From Actinomadura sp. DC4 (GTDB taxonomy: Bacteria; Actinomycetota; Actinomycetes; Streptosporangiales; Streptosporangiaceae): DNA of 64,000 nucleotides. Below, piece after piece: positions 1-9,056 of the stretch. Below the pieces are notes generated by a model. It saw nothing but the letters and a program-made list of their open reading frames with translations. It ran no database searches and had not been told where the DNA came from. The translations under genes were made by a program, and so were the position numbers. The first letter of the stretch is position 1. Every line of letters begins with the position of its first letter. The stretch is from contig NZ_JAUEQY010000045.1 of the NCBI RefSeq assembly GCF_030406325.1, forward strand, positions 1 through 64,000. Reading direction: 5' to 3'.

Positions 1-1
1 G

Positions 2-393
2 GCGCCGCGAGAACGTGCTGCGCGCGGCGTACGCCCCCTGCCCGGCGGGCTGGGCCCGGCCGCACCCGCCCCGCTGATGTGCACCGGGATCACGAGGTGG
101 GAGCCCCTGCGGGCCGCCGGCGTCGGGCCGGCCGGCCGGGTAGCGGTGGCCGGCCTCGGCGGCCGGGGCCACCTCGGAGTGAAGCCGGCCGCCGCCCTCG
201 GCGCCGAGGTCACCGTCCTCGGCCGCACCCCGGACAAGACCGGCGACGCCCGCGAACGCGGGGCCGCGGACGTGCTCCTGACCACCGACGAGAAGCAGAC
301 CCAGCGGGCGGGCGACCGCTTCGACCTCATCCTGGACACCGTCCCACCCCGCACGACCGGTCCCCGCTGCTGCGCCTGAGAGCCTGGGGGTGA
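2..393 (+). pseudogene. Decayed zinc-type alcohol dehydrogenase fragment (NAD(P)-binding domain)
   Basis: The frame opening at the left edge reads like the middle of a medium-chain zinc alcohol dehydrogenase. It has the helix before the Rossmann fold (LMCTGITRWEPLR, residues encoded near 74-112), then the dinucleotide-binding turn GLGGRGHLGVK and the following strand (EVTVLGRTPDKTGDA). The frame stops at 379. The expected continuation (PHDRSPLLRLR) lies in another frame near 340-390, so a frameshift separates the two, and the C-terminal third of the family (normally about 350 residues) is missing. The 5' part lies outside the window. A remnant is therefore more likely than a functional gene. 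Such dehydrogenases often neighbour XRE/MmyB regulators like the one that follows. Confidence 0.7.
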
Positions 394-436
394 CAGGGCC
401 AGGCTCCCGGCCCGGGGCCCGCCTAGGCTTTCATCC

Positions 437-1288
437 ATGGGCGAGGACACGAACATGCTCGGGGACTACCTTCACGCCCGGCGCGAGCTCGTCACGCCGG
501 GCAGTGTCGGACTCCCCCAGCTCGGCGTCCGCCGCGTGCCCGGCCTGCGGCGCGAGGAGGTCGCGATGCTCGCCGGCATCAGCGCCGACTACTACCTGCG
601 CCTCGAACAGGGCCGCGACCGCAACCCGTCGGTGCAGGTGCTCGAATCCCTGGCCCGCGTGCTCCGGCTCGACGAGGCCGGCACCGCCTACCTGCTCGGC
701 CTGGGGTCGGAGGCGCCTCGCCGCAAGCGCCGCCGGCCGCGCAGGGAGGCGGTGCCGCCCGGCATCGGCAAGCTGCTCGGCTCCCTCGCGCTGCCGGCCT
801 TCCTGGAGGGCCGCTACTTCGACGTGCTCGCGGCCAATCCCCTGGCCGCGGCGCTCTCACCCCGCCTCGCCATCGGCCGCAACCGCCTGCGCGACGTGTT
901 CCTCGACCCCGCCGAGCAGGCGCTCTACCCCGACTGGGAGGCCGCCACCGCCGGCCTGGTCGCCGGGTTCCGCGAGTCGGTCGGCACCGACACCGACGAC
1001 CCCCGGTTCATCGAGCTCGTGGGCGAGCTGTCCCTCGCGAGCGACCGATTCCGCCGGCTGTGGGCACGCCACGACGTCCAGGTACGCGAGGGCGCGTCCG
1101 TACGGCTCGACCACCCGCAGGTCGGCGAACTCACCCTGAACCGCGAGAAACTCGCCGTCGGCGGGTCGAACGGCCAGCTCCTCGTCGTCTTCCACGCCGA
1201 CCCCGGCACCGGCGACGCCGACAGGCTCGGCCTCCTCGCCTCGTTCCAGGCGCCGGCGCCCAAGGACCGCGCCGTGGCCCCGGACTAG
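437..1288 (+). CDS. XRE-family regulator with MmyB-like C-terminal domain
   Basis: This 283-residue DNA-binding regulator has an N-terminal helix-turn-helix around residues 8-70. The motif RRVPGLRREEVAMLAGIS followed by YYLRLEQGRD is diagnostic of this actinobacterial family. After an Arg-rich linker (RRKRRRPRRE) comes an MmyB-like sensor domain, with AANPLAAALSP and later FRRLWARHDV, HP..GELTLNREKL and LLASF. Family members usually control an adjacent oxidoreductase and may bind a fatty-acid-like ligand. An internal ATG at 455, preceded by GAGGA, is an alternative start. The stop overlaps the stop of the convergent aldo/keto reductase by four bases (CTAG). The natural targets would be the broken dehydrogenase upstream or the reductase downstream; this is inference. 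Confidence 0.9.
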   Translation: MGEDTNMLGDYLHARRELVTPGSVGLPQLGVRRVPGLRREEVAMLAGISADYYLRLEQGRDRNPSVQVLESLARVLRLDEAGTAYLLGLGSEAPRRKRRRPRREAVPPGIGKLLGSLALPAFLEGRYFDVLAANPLAAALSPRLAIGRNRLRDVFLDPAEQALYPDWEAATAGLVAGFRESVGTDTDDPRFIELVGELSLASDRFRRLWARHDVQVREGASVRLDHPQVGELTLNREKLAVGGSNGQLLVVFHADPGTGDADRLGLLASFQAPAPKDRAVAPD

Positions 1289-2178
1289 GACGGGACGGCG
1301 TCCAGTGCGGCGAGCGTCGTCTCGCCGAGCGTGATCGCGCCCGCGGCGACGTTCTCCTCCAGATGCCCGGCATCGGCCGTACCCGGGATGAGCAGGACGT
1401 TCGGGGAGCGGTGGAGCAGCCAGGCCAGCCCGACCTGCGACGGAGCCACGCCCAGCGACCGCGCCGCGGCCACGACGGCCGGCCGGCCGGTGACCTTCGG
1501 CAGGCCGGGAAGGGCGCCGCCGAGCGGGAAGTACGGCACCCAGGCGATGCCTTCGGACGCGCACAGGCCGAGCAGGTCCTCGTCCTCGCGCGCCACGAGG
1601 CTGTAGGCGTTCTGCACGCAGGCGATGCCCGCCGGGATCCCCCGCCGCAGAAGGTCCAGGCTCACCGCGCTGAGCCCGATCGCGCCGATCTTGCCCTCCT
1701 CGCGCATCGCGGCCATGGCCGCGAGCTGGTCGTCGAGATCGACCACCTGGTCGCCCTCCGCCCGGGGGCCGGGCCCGGCATCGGCGCGGCGCAGGTTCAC
1801 CAGCGGGATCTGCTCGAGGCCGAGGCTCCTGAGGTTGTCCTCGACGCTCGCCCGCAGCTCCTCGGGCCGCTGCGCGATACGGATCGGCAGAGGGCCGCCC
1901 GAGGCCGGGTCGGCGCCGACCTTGCTGACGACCATGACGCCGTCATCGGGGCGGATCGCCTCCCGGATGAGGCCGTTGACGAAACCGGCGCCGTAGATCT
2001 GGGCGGTGTCGACGTGGTCGACGCCGAGCTCGACCGCACGCCGCAGGATCGCGACGGCGGCGGCACGGTCGCCGAGTCCACGCAGCTGCATGGCCCCGTA
2101 GCCGACGCGGGAGACGGTGCGGCCCGCGAGCAGGCCGGGGCCCCCGGGGCGGGGCGAGGGGGTGTCGGTGGAGGGCAT
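1285..2178 (-). CDS. Aldo/keto reductase family oxidoreductase
   Basis: The product is a 297-residue NADPH-dependent (beta/alpha)8-barrel reductase. Visible motifs are GYGAMQLRG at the N-terminus, VDHVDTAQIYGAG with the catalytic Asp and Tyr, MVVSKVG with the catalytic Lys, and the C-terminal cofactor-binding segment LIPGTADAGHLEENV. The frame is open back to 2235, but the ATG at 2178 is preceded by GAGGA at suitable spacing, and the extra upstream residues do not resemble the family. The substrate cannot be told from sequence. Two copies of a 14-bp inverted repeat lie just upstream, so the gene is probably repressed or activated by a local regulator. Confidence 0.9.
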   Translation of the reverse strand: MPSTDTPSPRPGGPGLLAGRTVSRVGYGAMQLRGLGDRAAAVAILRRAVELGVDHVDTAQIYGAGFVNGLIREAIRPDDGVMVVSKVGADPASGGPLPIRIAQRPEELRASVEDNLRSLGLEQIPLVNLRRADAGPGPRAEGDQVVDLDDQLAAMAAMREEGKIGAIGLSAVSLDLLRRGIPAGIACVQNAYSLVAREDEDLLGLCASEGIAWVPYFPLGGALPGLPKVTGRPAVVAAARSLGVAPSQVGLAWLLHRSPNVLLIPGTADAGHLEENVAAGAITLGETTLAALDAVPS

Positions 2179-2211
2179 GGGAATCCCGTCCTCACAGGTT
2201 GCCGAGGGAAA

Positions 2212-2260
2212 CGGATAGTTCTCCGTTATGACCACCGGAACACTACCGGAGACATCTCCG
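2212..2260 (-). promoter_or_regulatory. Paired 14-bp palindromic operators upstream of the aldo/keto reductase
   Basis: On the minus strand two sites share the pattern CGGAGA-NN-TMTCCG: CGGAGATGTCTCCG (2247-2260, perfect) and CGGAGAACTATCCG (2212-2225, one mismatch). They are 35 bp apart centre to centre and lie 34-82 bp before the reductase start. A larger GGAAACGGA/TCCGTTTCC inverted repeat (2207-2215 and 2257-2265) frames them. Paired sites of this size suit a dimeric helix-turn-helix regulator. The XRE protein at 437 or the LuxR protein at 5092 are the local candidates; this is inference. Confidence 0.6.
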
Positions 2261-2278
2261 TTTCCGCCAGGGGATCCG

Positions 2279-5092
2279 TCAGCCGCGCCCGTCCGCCCGG
2301 ATGAGCCGGTGCCTCTGCGCGGTGGTCGCGGCCTGAAGACGGCCGGTCACGCCGAGCTTGGCGAGAATGCTGGAGACGTGGTTCCCCGCCGTCTTAACCG
2401 AGATGAACAGCTCCTCCGCGATCTGGCGGTTCGTCCGGCCCTCGGCGATCAGATCCAGCACCTCACGCTCACGCGGCGTCAAGCCGAAGCCCTCCCCGTC
2501 CTCCGCCGGCTCCCCGCCGCCTGAGGCCAGGGAGACGCGCGCGAGCCGCGCCAGCCGGTCGATCCGGGCGCGCAGCGGCCGGGCGGACAGCCGGTCCGCG
2601 TGAGACGCCGCGCGGCTCAGGCGCGTACGGGCCGAAGCCCGGTCCCCGGCCTCCGCGGCCACCTCCGCCGCCCGGACGAGCGCCAGGGCCTCCGGGTAGG
2701 GCTGGCACAGGTCCGCCCACGCGGCCGCGACGCCGTCCCACAGATCGGGCCGCCCCGCCTCGGCGGTGAAGGCGAGCCGGTGGGCGCGCTGGACCGGGCC
2801 GATGACCGGCAGCGCGGCCGCCGTCTCCTCCAGGCCTCCGGCGCCCGCCCGTGCCCCGGCCTCGACCACCGGCCACAGGTAACGCGCGCTCGTCTCGGTC
2901 TCACCGGTGCTCAGCGCCTCCTCCACCAGACGCACGGCCTCCGGCCGCCGGTCCTCGGCGAGCCGCAGATCGACCTCCAGGTGCACCAGCAGAAGGTGGT
3001 CCTGGGCGTAGGAGGTGCCCCGCGTGAAGACCTCCCGCGCGTAACCCGCGCACGTACCGGCCAGACCGAGGTCGCCCCGGCCCAGCGCGATCGTCCCGCG
3101 CAGGACCAGCAGATACGCGTGCAGGCTCGGCGTCGGCGACAGGCCGAGCGCGTGCTCGATCACGTCGCCCGCCTCGTCCCAGCGGCCCAGCGCGATCAGC
3201 GCCTCCGCGAGGTTGCCGGCCTGGGTGGGACCCGACGTACGGGCCAGCCCGGCCCCGGCCGCCGTACGCAACCCCCGCCGGGCCGCCTCGGCCGCCCCCT
3301 CGTAGCGGCCCGCGCCCTGCAGCACGTCCGCCTCACAGCGGCAGGCGTGCATGACGGCCTCGTGATCGCCGCCGGCCCGCTCGCGCGCGGCCACCAGGTC
3401 CGGCAGCCGCCCGTCGACGTCGCCGGCCCGCGCCTCGGCGTAGGCGAGGTTGATGGCGGCCATCCTCTCGGACCCGCGGTCACCGGCCGCCCGCGCCGCC
3501 GCGATGGCCTCCCGCGCGGCCGCCCGGCCCTCCTCCTCACGCGGAATGGTCAGCAGCCGGTTGGCCAGCCTGTTCAGCACAGGCGCCCGCGCCTCATGCC
3601 CGGCCGGGATGAGCCGCGCCGCCTCCCGCAGGTCCTCAAGGTCGCCCGGCAGCCCGAGCGCGACGCGCAGCTCACCACGGCACGCGAGCAACCGGCCCGC
3701 GCGGACCGGACCGGGATCCTCCGCGAGGCCCTCCGCGATCAGCTCCATGGCCCGCGCGCCCTCACCGGCCGCCATGCCCGCGTGCACCGCCGCCTCGACC
3801 ACCTCGGCGCGCGAGGCCGCGATGGCATCGGGGACCCGCTCCCACAGCTCCAGGACCTGCAGGAGCATGTGCAGCTGCTCGGCGTACGCGAGCGAGGCCA
3901 GGGCCTCGCCGGCGGCACGCCACGAGGCCACCAGCGCCCGGCCCGGATCGCGCTCTGAGGCGTACCAGTGATGGGCGGACTCGACCGCCGCCAGACCGCC
4001 CGGGGCGAGGGCCGGGTCCGTCTCCAGCACCCCGGCGTAGCGCGCGTGCAGCACGGCCCGGTCGCCCGGCAGCATGTCCTCGTACAGCGCCTCGCGGACC
4101 AGCGCGTGCCGGAGGACGTAGGCGTTCTCCTCGACCAGCATGAGGTTCGACGCCACCGCCGGCCGCAGCGCCTCCGTCAGCGCCGCGTCGTCCAGCCCGG
4201 TGACCGCCGACAGCAGCCCGTGACCGACACCGGGCCCGCCGGCCGCAGCGGCCCGAACGACCCCGCGGGTACGGGCCGGCAGCCGCTCGAACGGCGTGAG
4301 AAGCAGGTCACGGATCGACTCGGGCACCGGCGCGCCGGCCCGCTCCGACAGCGCCTCCACGAACAGCGGGTTGCCCGCGCTGCGCCGGAAGATCTCCTCG
4401 CTGAGCCCCGCGTCCGGCTCGCGGCCGAGCAGACCGCGAAGCTGGCCGACGACCTCGCTCCTGGTCATCCGGCCGAGCTCGCGGCGCGTCACCCACGCCA
4501 GCCGGTCCAGCTCCGCCCACAGCCGGCGCAGCGGATGAGACCGGTGCAGATGGTCACTGCGATGCGTGACGACCATGACGAGGCCCGGCGCGGCGTGCTG
4601 GTTGCGGGCGAGGAACCCCACCAGCTCCCGGCTGGACCGATCCGCCCAGTGCATGTCCTCCACGACCAGCACGACCGGCCCCTGCCGCTCGGCCAGGCCC
4701 GCGAAGAGCGCCAGGAACTCCTCGAACAGCCGCGCGCGGGCCATACCGCCGTCGCCGCCCGCCGGTCCCAGCGCCGGGAGCAACCGGCCCAGCTCCCGCA
4801 CCTCGCCCTGGGGCAGCAGCGCCGCGACACCGGCCACCCCGAACTCCCGCACCAGACCGCGCAGCACCGCGGTGAACGGCGCGAACGCCAGCCCGTTCGC
4901 GCCCAGCTCCACGCACCCCCCGGCGTACACGCCCCCGGGCAGCCGCGAGGTGAACTCCGCCACCAGCCGGGACTTTCCCACCCCGGCCTCACCGCCGATG
5001 AGCACCGCGGCGGGCGCCCCCTCCCCCGCCCGTTCACAGGCCTCGCCGAGCATGGTGAGCTCCGCCTCGCGCCCCACGAAGACCTCGTTCAC
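2279..5092 (-). CDS. Large ATP-binding LuxR (LAL) transcriptional regulator
   Basis: This 937-residue LAL-type regulator starts with VGREAELTML and a Walker A motif GGEAGVGKS (about residues 33-41). A Walker B stretch VVLVVEDMHWAD (about 137-148) follows, then a long Ala/Arg-rich helical, TPR-like sensor region. The C-terminal LuxR helix-turn-helix is LTPREREVLDLIAEGRTNRQIA...SVKTAGNHVSSILAKL. I place the start at GTG 5092 because VGREAEL then sits at the very N-terminus as in the family and GGGAG lies upstream. The upstream ATG at 5131 falls inside an inverted repeat. LAL proteins typically activate neighbouring catabolic or secondary-metabolite genes; the divergent MFS exporter is the closest candidate target. 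Confidence 0.9.
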   Translation of the reverse strand: MNEVFVGREAELTMLGEACERAGEGAPAAVLIGGEAGVGKSRLVAEFTSRLPGGVYAGGCVELGANGLAFAPFTAVLRGLVREFGVAGVAALLPQGEVRELGRLLPALGPAGGDGGMARARLFEEFLALFAGLAERQGPVVLVVEDMHWADRSSRELVGFLARNQHAAPGLVMVVTHRSDHLHRSHPLRRLWAELDRLAWVTRRELGRMTRSEVVGQLRGLLGREPDAGLSEEIFRRSAGNPLFVEALSERAGAPVPESIRDLLLTPFERLPARTRGVVRAAAAGGPGVGHGLLSAVTGLDDAALTEALRPAVASNLMLVEENAYVLRHALVREALYEDMLPGDRAVLHARYAGVLETDPALAPGGLAAVESAHHWYASERDPGRALVASWRAAGEALASLAYAEQLHMLLQVLELWERVPDAIAASRAEVVEAAVHAGMAAGEGARAMELIAEGLAEDPGPVRAGRLLACRGELRVALGLPGDLEDLREAARLIPAGHEARAPVLNRLANRLLTIPREEEGRAAAREAIAAARAAGDRGSERMAAINLAYAEARAGDVDGRLPDLVAARERAGGDHEAVMHACRCEADVLQGAGRYEGAAEAARRGLRTAAGAGLARTSGPTQAGNLAEALIALGRWDEAGDVIEHALGLSPTPSLHAYLLVLRGTIALGRGDLGLAGTCAGYAREVFTRGTSYAQDHLLLVHLEVDLRLAEDRRPEAVRLVEEALSTGETETSARYLWPVVEAGARAGAGGLEETAAALPVIGPVQRAHRLAFTAEAGRPDLWDGVAAAWADLCQPYPEALALVRAAEVAAEAGDRASARTRLSRAASHADRLSARPLRARIDRLARLARVSLASGGGEPAEDGEGFGLTPREREVLDLIAEGRTNRQIAEELFISVKTAGNHVSSILAKLGVTGRLQAATTAQRHRLIRADGRG

Positions 5093-5114
5093 GCCCCACA
5101 GACTCCCAGATGGG

Positions 5115-5132
5115 GATGCCTTATCCGGCATC
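5115..5132. promoter_or_regulatory. Inverted repeat in the LuxR/MFS divergent region
   Basis: GATGCC-TTATCC-GGCATC forms perfect 6-bp arms around a 6-nt loop, between the LuxR start (5092) and the divergent MFS start (5197). A related GGATGGCGGATA sequence follows at about 5136. The site could be an operator shared by both genes. No clear -10/-35 pair can be assigned. Confidence 0.4.
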
Positions 5133-5196
5133 TAGGGATGGCGGATAGGGAACTCGCCCGATTCACGCGAACCGCCCGCCGCGGGACGCTGTCCCC

Positions 5197-6363
5197 GTGA
5201 CCGATCTCGACGTGAGAACCGCGAAGCGGCCGACCCTGCTGACCCGCCAGATGATCTTCCTGCTGGTGGCCTCGATCGGGTCGACCGGCAGCTTCTACCT
5301 GCTGATCTCGGTGGTTCCGCTGTACGCGGCGACGAGCGGAGCCGGCGGTATGGGCGCCGGACTGTCGACCGGCGTGATGATGCTGGCCACCGTGCTGATG
5401 GAGCTCGCCGCGCCCACCCTGCTGAGCCGCTTCGGATACCGCGCCGGGTTCGGTCTGGGGCTGCTGCTCCTGGGCGTGCCGTCCGCCCTGCTGGCCGCCT
5501 CCCCCGCGCTCCCCCTCGTACTGGCCGTCTGCCTGGCCCGCGGAGCCGGACTCGGGATCGTCGTCGTGGCCGGCCCCGCGATGATCGCCGAACTCGTGCC
5601 CGACGAACGCCGCGGCGAGGCACTCGGCCTGTACGGCCTCGCCGTCGGAGTCCCCGCCATCGTCGGACTCCCCCTCGGCCTGTGGCTCAGCGTCCATCTC
5701 GGCTACGGACCCGTGTTCGCCGCCGGAGCCGCGGCCTCACTCGCCGCGCTGGCCACACTCGTCGGCCTGCCCGCCGCACGAGGACGGATCGACAAGCACG
5801 CCGGAGTCCTCGCCGGCCTCCGCGACGGTGCCCTCGCCCGGCCCGCGACGATCTTCTCCGCCATCACGCTCGCCGCCGGGATCCTCCTGACCTTCCTCCC
5901 CATCGCCGTACCCGCCACCTCCCGCGGCACAGCCGCGCTGGCACTCCTCGTCCAGGCCGCCACCATGCCCCTCGCCCGCTGGCTCGCGGGCCGGTACGGC
6001 GACCGCCACGGCACCGCGCGCCTGCTCCTGCCCTCGGTGTTCACCGCCGCCCTCGGCACCACCGGCCTCATCTGGCTGCACAACCCGTACGCGCTGGTCA
6101 CCGGCGCGGCGCTGTTCGGGATCGGTTTCGGCGCCGCCCAGAACGTCACCCTGACCCTGATGTTCCAGCGATCGCCGAAAACGGAGTTCGGCCGGGTGAG
6201 CGCGCTGTGGAACCTCGCCTACGACGGCGGCATGGGCATCGGCGCCACCGGCTTCGGCCTGATGGCCGGGCTCGTGGGCTACCCGGCGGGATTCGCGCTG
6301 ACCGCCGCCGTGCTGTTCCTCGCCCTCATCCCCGCCCGCCTCGACCGACGGAGAACACCGTGA
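5197..6363 (+). CDS. MFS transporter (12-TM drug/metabolite exporter type)
   Basis: This is a 388-residue polytopic membrane protein with about twelve hydrophobic segments. The first begins at LLTRQMIFLLVASIG. The loop 2-3 region is degenerate (LLSRFGYRAGFG) and the MFS-type motif LVPDERRGEALGLYG precedes TM5. The second half opens at ATIFSAITLAAGILLTFLP. The length suits small MFS exporters. Translation begins at a GTG 104 bp from the divergent LuxR regulator, which may control it. The substrate is unknown. The C-terminus ends in RLDRRRTP, 34 bp before the convergent menD stop. Confidence 0.88.
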   Translation: MTDLDVRTAKRPTLLTRQMIFLLVASIGSTGSFYLLISVVPLYAATSGAGGMGAGLSTGVMMLATVLMELAAPTLLSRFGYRAGFGLGLLLLGVPSALLAASPALPLVLAVCLARGAGLGIVVVAGPAMIAELVPDERRGEALGLYGLAVGVPAIVGLPLGLWLSVHLGYGPVFAAGAAASLAALATLVGLPAARGRIDKHAGVLAGLRDGALARPATIFSAITLAAGILLTFLPIAVPATSRGTAALALLVQAATMPLARWLAGRYGDRHGTARLLLPSVFTAALGTTGLIWLHNPYALVTGAALFGIGFGAAQNVTLTLMFQRSPKTEFGRVSALWNLAYDGGMGIGATGFGLMAGLVGYPAGFALTAAVLFLALIPARLDRRRTP

Positions 6364-6397
6364 CCGACCGGGCGCCTCTACGGCCGCCCGCCTGAGC

Positions 6398-8059
6398 TTA
6401 GGCGTGCAGCGACCGTCGTACGGCCTCGTGCGCCGCCTCACGCATCCGCGCGTGCAGTGCGGCGTTCGCCGCCCGGTCCGTCCGCACCTCCACCATCCGC
6501 AGGCCCTCCCCCGCGATGACCTTCGACAGCCCGTCCATCGTCTCCAGCCGCGCGTACGGCAGACCGTGCGCCGCCGCCACCGAGGCGAGGTCGACCTGGT
6601 GCGGAGTGCCGAAGACCCGCTCGAACGGCTCGGGGAACGCCGACTGCGGCAGCAACGAGAAGATCCCGCCACCCGCGTTGTTGATCACGATCAGCGCCAG
6701 GTCCGGACGCCGGTCCTGCGGCCCGATGATCAAACCGTTCTGGTCGTGCAGGAACGCCAGGTCACCCAGCAGGGCGTACGCCCGGTTGCCGTGCGCCAGC
6801 GCCGCGCCGATCGCCGTCGAGACCAGCCCGTCGATGCCGCTCGCCCCGCGGTTGGCCAGGATCCGGATCCCCCGCCGCGGATGCATCGTCTGATCCAGGT
6901 CACGGATCGGCATGCTCGACGCCGCCAGCAGCATCGACCCACCCGGCATCGCCGACACCAGGTCACGCGCCAGCCGCGGCTCCGACGGCTCGCTCGACTC
7001 ATCCAGCACCGAGTCCACCGCGTTGCGCGCCACCAGGTCGGCCGTCCGCCACCCCTTCAGCCACGCGTCGTCACCCGACACGACCGGGATCTCCGCCTCC
7101 TGCGCCACCTGCGTCGCCGACCGCACCGGATCCGGCCACCGCGACAGCGCCGGCGTCACCACGATGTGCTCCTCCGCACGCCTCAGGAACGACAGCAGCG
7201 GCCGCGACAGTCCCGGCTTGCCCAGCGTCACCACGACCTCGGGCCGATAACGCTCGGCGAACTCCGGCACCCCCAGCAGGAAGTGATGCGCCGACAGGGC
7301 GTGGTCGCCGTAACGCGCGTTGCCGTTCGGCTCCGCCAGCACCGGCCAGCCCGCCATCGACGCCGACGCGACGTAACGCTTGACGTTGACCGCGCCGTCG
7401 CCGACCACCAGCACGCCGCGCCGCGTCGGCGGCACGTGCAGCACCGAACCCGGCGTCGCCGCCCGTATCTTCGTCCACGGGCCCGTCGCGTCGCCGTCAA
7501 GCGGCTCACACCACGACTCGTCCTCATCGGGGGTCAGCGGCTCGCGGAACGCGAGGTTGAGGTGGACCGGGCCCGGATCCGGGCCGAGCGCGATGTGCCA
7601 CGCGCGGCTCGCCAGCGACCGCCAGTACGCCACCATCCCCGGGCGCTCCTCCGGCGTGCCGACCTCAGAGCTCCACCGCACCGCCGAGCCGTACAGCCCG
7701 ATCTGGTCGATCGTCTGGTTGGCGCCCGTCTGACGCAGCTCCGGCGGCCGGTCCGCGGTCAGCACCAGCAGCGGCACCCCGGACTCGTGCGCCTCCACGA
7801 CCGCCGGATGGAAGTTGGCCGCCGCCGTACCCGACGTGCACACCACCGCGACCGGACGGCCGCTCCGCTTGGCGATGCCCAACGCCAGGAACGACGCGGA
7901 ACGCTCGTCGATCCGCACATGCAGCCGGATCTTGGACTGCTCGTACAGCGCCAGCGCCAGCGGCGCCGACCGCGACCCCGGCGCCAGCACCACGTCCGTC
8001 AGCCCGCAACGCAGCAGTTCGTCGACCAGGACGGTCGCCAGAGCGGTCGCCGGGTTCAC
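6398..8059 (-). CDS. menD: MenD, SEPHCHC synthase of menaquinone biosynthesis
   Basis: MenD is the thiamine-diphosphate enzyme that joins isochorismate and 2-oxoglutarate to give SEPHCHC, the first committed step of classical menaquinone synthesis. Motifs: LAPGSRSAPLALAL near the N-terminus, RIDERSASFLALG with the cofactor-activating Glu region, CTSGTAAANFHPAVVEA, and the ThDP/Mg motif GDLAFLHDQNGL...LIVINNAGGGIFSLLP (about residues 431-470). The frame is open to 8104, but GTG at 8059 overlaps the menC stop (GTGA), which gives the family-like N-terminus NPATALATVLVDEL and a protein of 553 residues. It is translationally coupled to menC. Confidence 0.96.
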   Translation of the reverse strand: MNPATALATVLVDELLRCGLTDVVLAPGSRSAPLALALYEQSKIRLHVRIDERSASFLALGIAKRSGRPVAVVCTSGTAAANFHPAVVEAHESGVPLLVLTADRPPELRQTGANQTIDQIGLYGSAVRWSSEVGTPEERPGMVAYWRSLASRAWHIALGPDPGPVHLNLAFREPLTPDEDESWCEPLDGDATGPWTKIRAATPGSVLHVPPTRRGVLVVGDGAVNVKRYVASASMAGWPVLAEPNGNARYGDHALSAHHFLLGVPEFAERYRPEVVVTLGKPGLSRPLLSFLRRAEEHIVVTPALSRWPDPVRSATQVAQEAEIPVVSGDDAWLKGWRTADLVARNAVDSVLDESSEPSEPRLARDLVSAMPGGSMLLAASSMPIRDLDQTMHPRRGIRILANRGASGIDGLVSTAIGAALAHGNRAYALLGDLAFLHDQNGLIIGPQDRRPDLALIVINNAGGGIFSLLPQSAFPEPFERVFGTPHQVDLASVAAAHGLPYARLETMDGLSKVIAGEGLRMVEVRTDRAANAALHARMREAAHEAVRRSLHA

Positions 8060-8979
8060 CGGGCCGCCCCCGCCTGCGCCGCCGCGGCGGCACGCCGCCG
8101 CCACGCCTCGCCGTCGATCTCGTAACGGCCCAGCGCCGCCTCGTCGACCTCCGGGCGGCGCACCTCGATCACGCCGTCCACCGCCGCCAGCGGCTCACTC
8201 ACGACGTCACCCTCCAGCAGCGACAGCGTGCCGAGCCCGCAGGCGTACGGCAGCTCCGGCAGCGCGGCGGCCAGCGCCAGCCCGGCCGCGAGCCCCACCG
8301 AGGTCTCCACCGCGCTGGAGACCACCACGGGCAGCCCGCACGCCTCGGCCACCGCCAGCGCCGCGCGCACGCCGCCGAGCGGCTGGACCTTCAGCACCAC
8401 GACGTCGGCCGCGTCCGCCGCGCGTACCCGCAGCGGGTCCTCGGCCCGGCGGATCGACTCATCGGCCGCGATCGGCGTGTCCACCCGCCGGCGTACGTCG
8501 GCCAGCTCGCCGAGCGTCGCGCACGGCTGCTCGGCGTACTCCAGCTCGCCCAGCGCCTTGATCATCCGTACGGCGGTGTCCGGCGACCAGGCGCCGTTGG
8601 CGTCGACCCGCACCCGCCCGCCGGGCCCCAGCGCGTCGCGTACCGCCTCGACCCGCGCGAGATCGTCCACCTCGTCCTGCCCGGGTTCGGCGACCTTCAC
8701 CTTCGCGGTGTGGCACCCCGAGCCCGCCACGATCGCGTGGGCGGCCTCCGGGCCCACGGCCGGCACGGTCACGTTGACCGGGATCCGCGTCCGCAACGGC
8801 GCCGGCCAGCCCTCATCGGCGGCCTCGTTCGCGGCGGCCAGCCAACGGGCGCACTCGGCCGGGCCGTACTCGGGAAACGGGGAGAACTCCCCCCACCCGG
8901 CCGGGCCACGAACGAGCGCTCCTTCTCTGAGCGTCACGCCGCGAAACCGCGTGCGCATCGGGATGGCGAACACCCGCAA
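8056..8979 (-). CDS. menC: MenC, o-succinylbenzoate synthase
   Basis: This is an enolase-superfamily dehydratase of 307 residues that converts SHCHC to o-succinylbenzoate. The catalytic KVKV lysine motif (TAKVKVAEPG), the first metal ligand in RVDANGAW, the Glu in LEYAEQPC and the Asp in PIAADESIR are all present. A second lysine is in VVLKVQPLGG. The start is TTG 8979 with GAGGGG eight bases upstream; GTG 8973 is possible. It sits between menB (77 bp gap) and menD (GTGA overlap), consistent with one menBCD transcript. Confidence 0.95.
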   Translation of the reverse strand: MRVFAIPMRTRFRGVTLREGALVRGPAGWGEFSPFPEYGPAECARWLAAANEAADEGWPAPLRTRIPVNVTVPAVGPEAAHAIVAGSGCHTAKVKVAEPGQDEVDDLARVEAVRDALGPGGRVRVDANGAWSPDTAVRMIKALGELEYAEQPCATLGELADVRRRVDTPIAADESIRRAEDPLRVRAADAADVVVLKVQPLGGVRAALAVAEACGLPVVVSSAVETSVGLAAGLALAAALPELPYACGLGTLSLLEGDVVSEPLAAVDGVIEVRRPEVDEAALGRYEIDGEAWRRRAAAAAQAGAAR

Positions 8980-9056
8980 TGGCCTGACCCCTCAATCCTC
9001 GACTCTCGCGTCCGCCCAACCCTACGACCGCGCGCCGCCGGAGCGCGCACCGGAGG

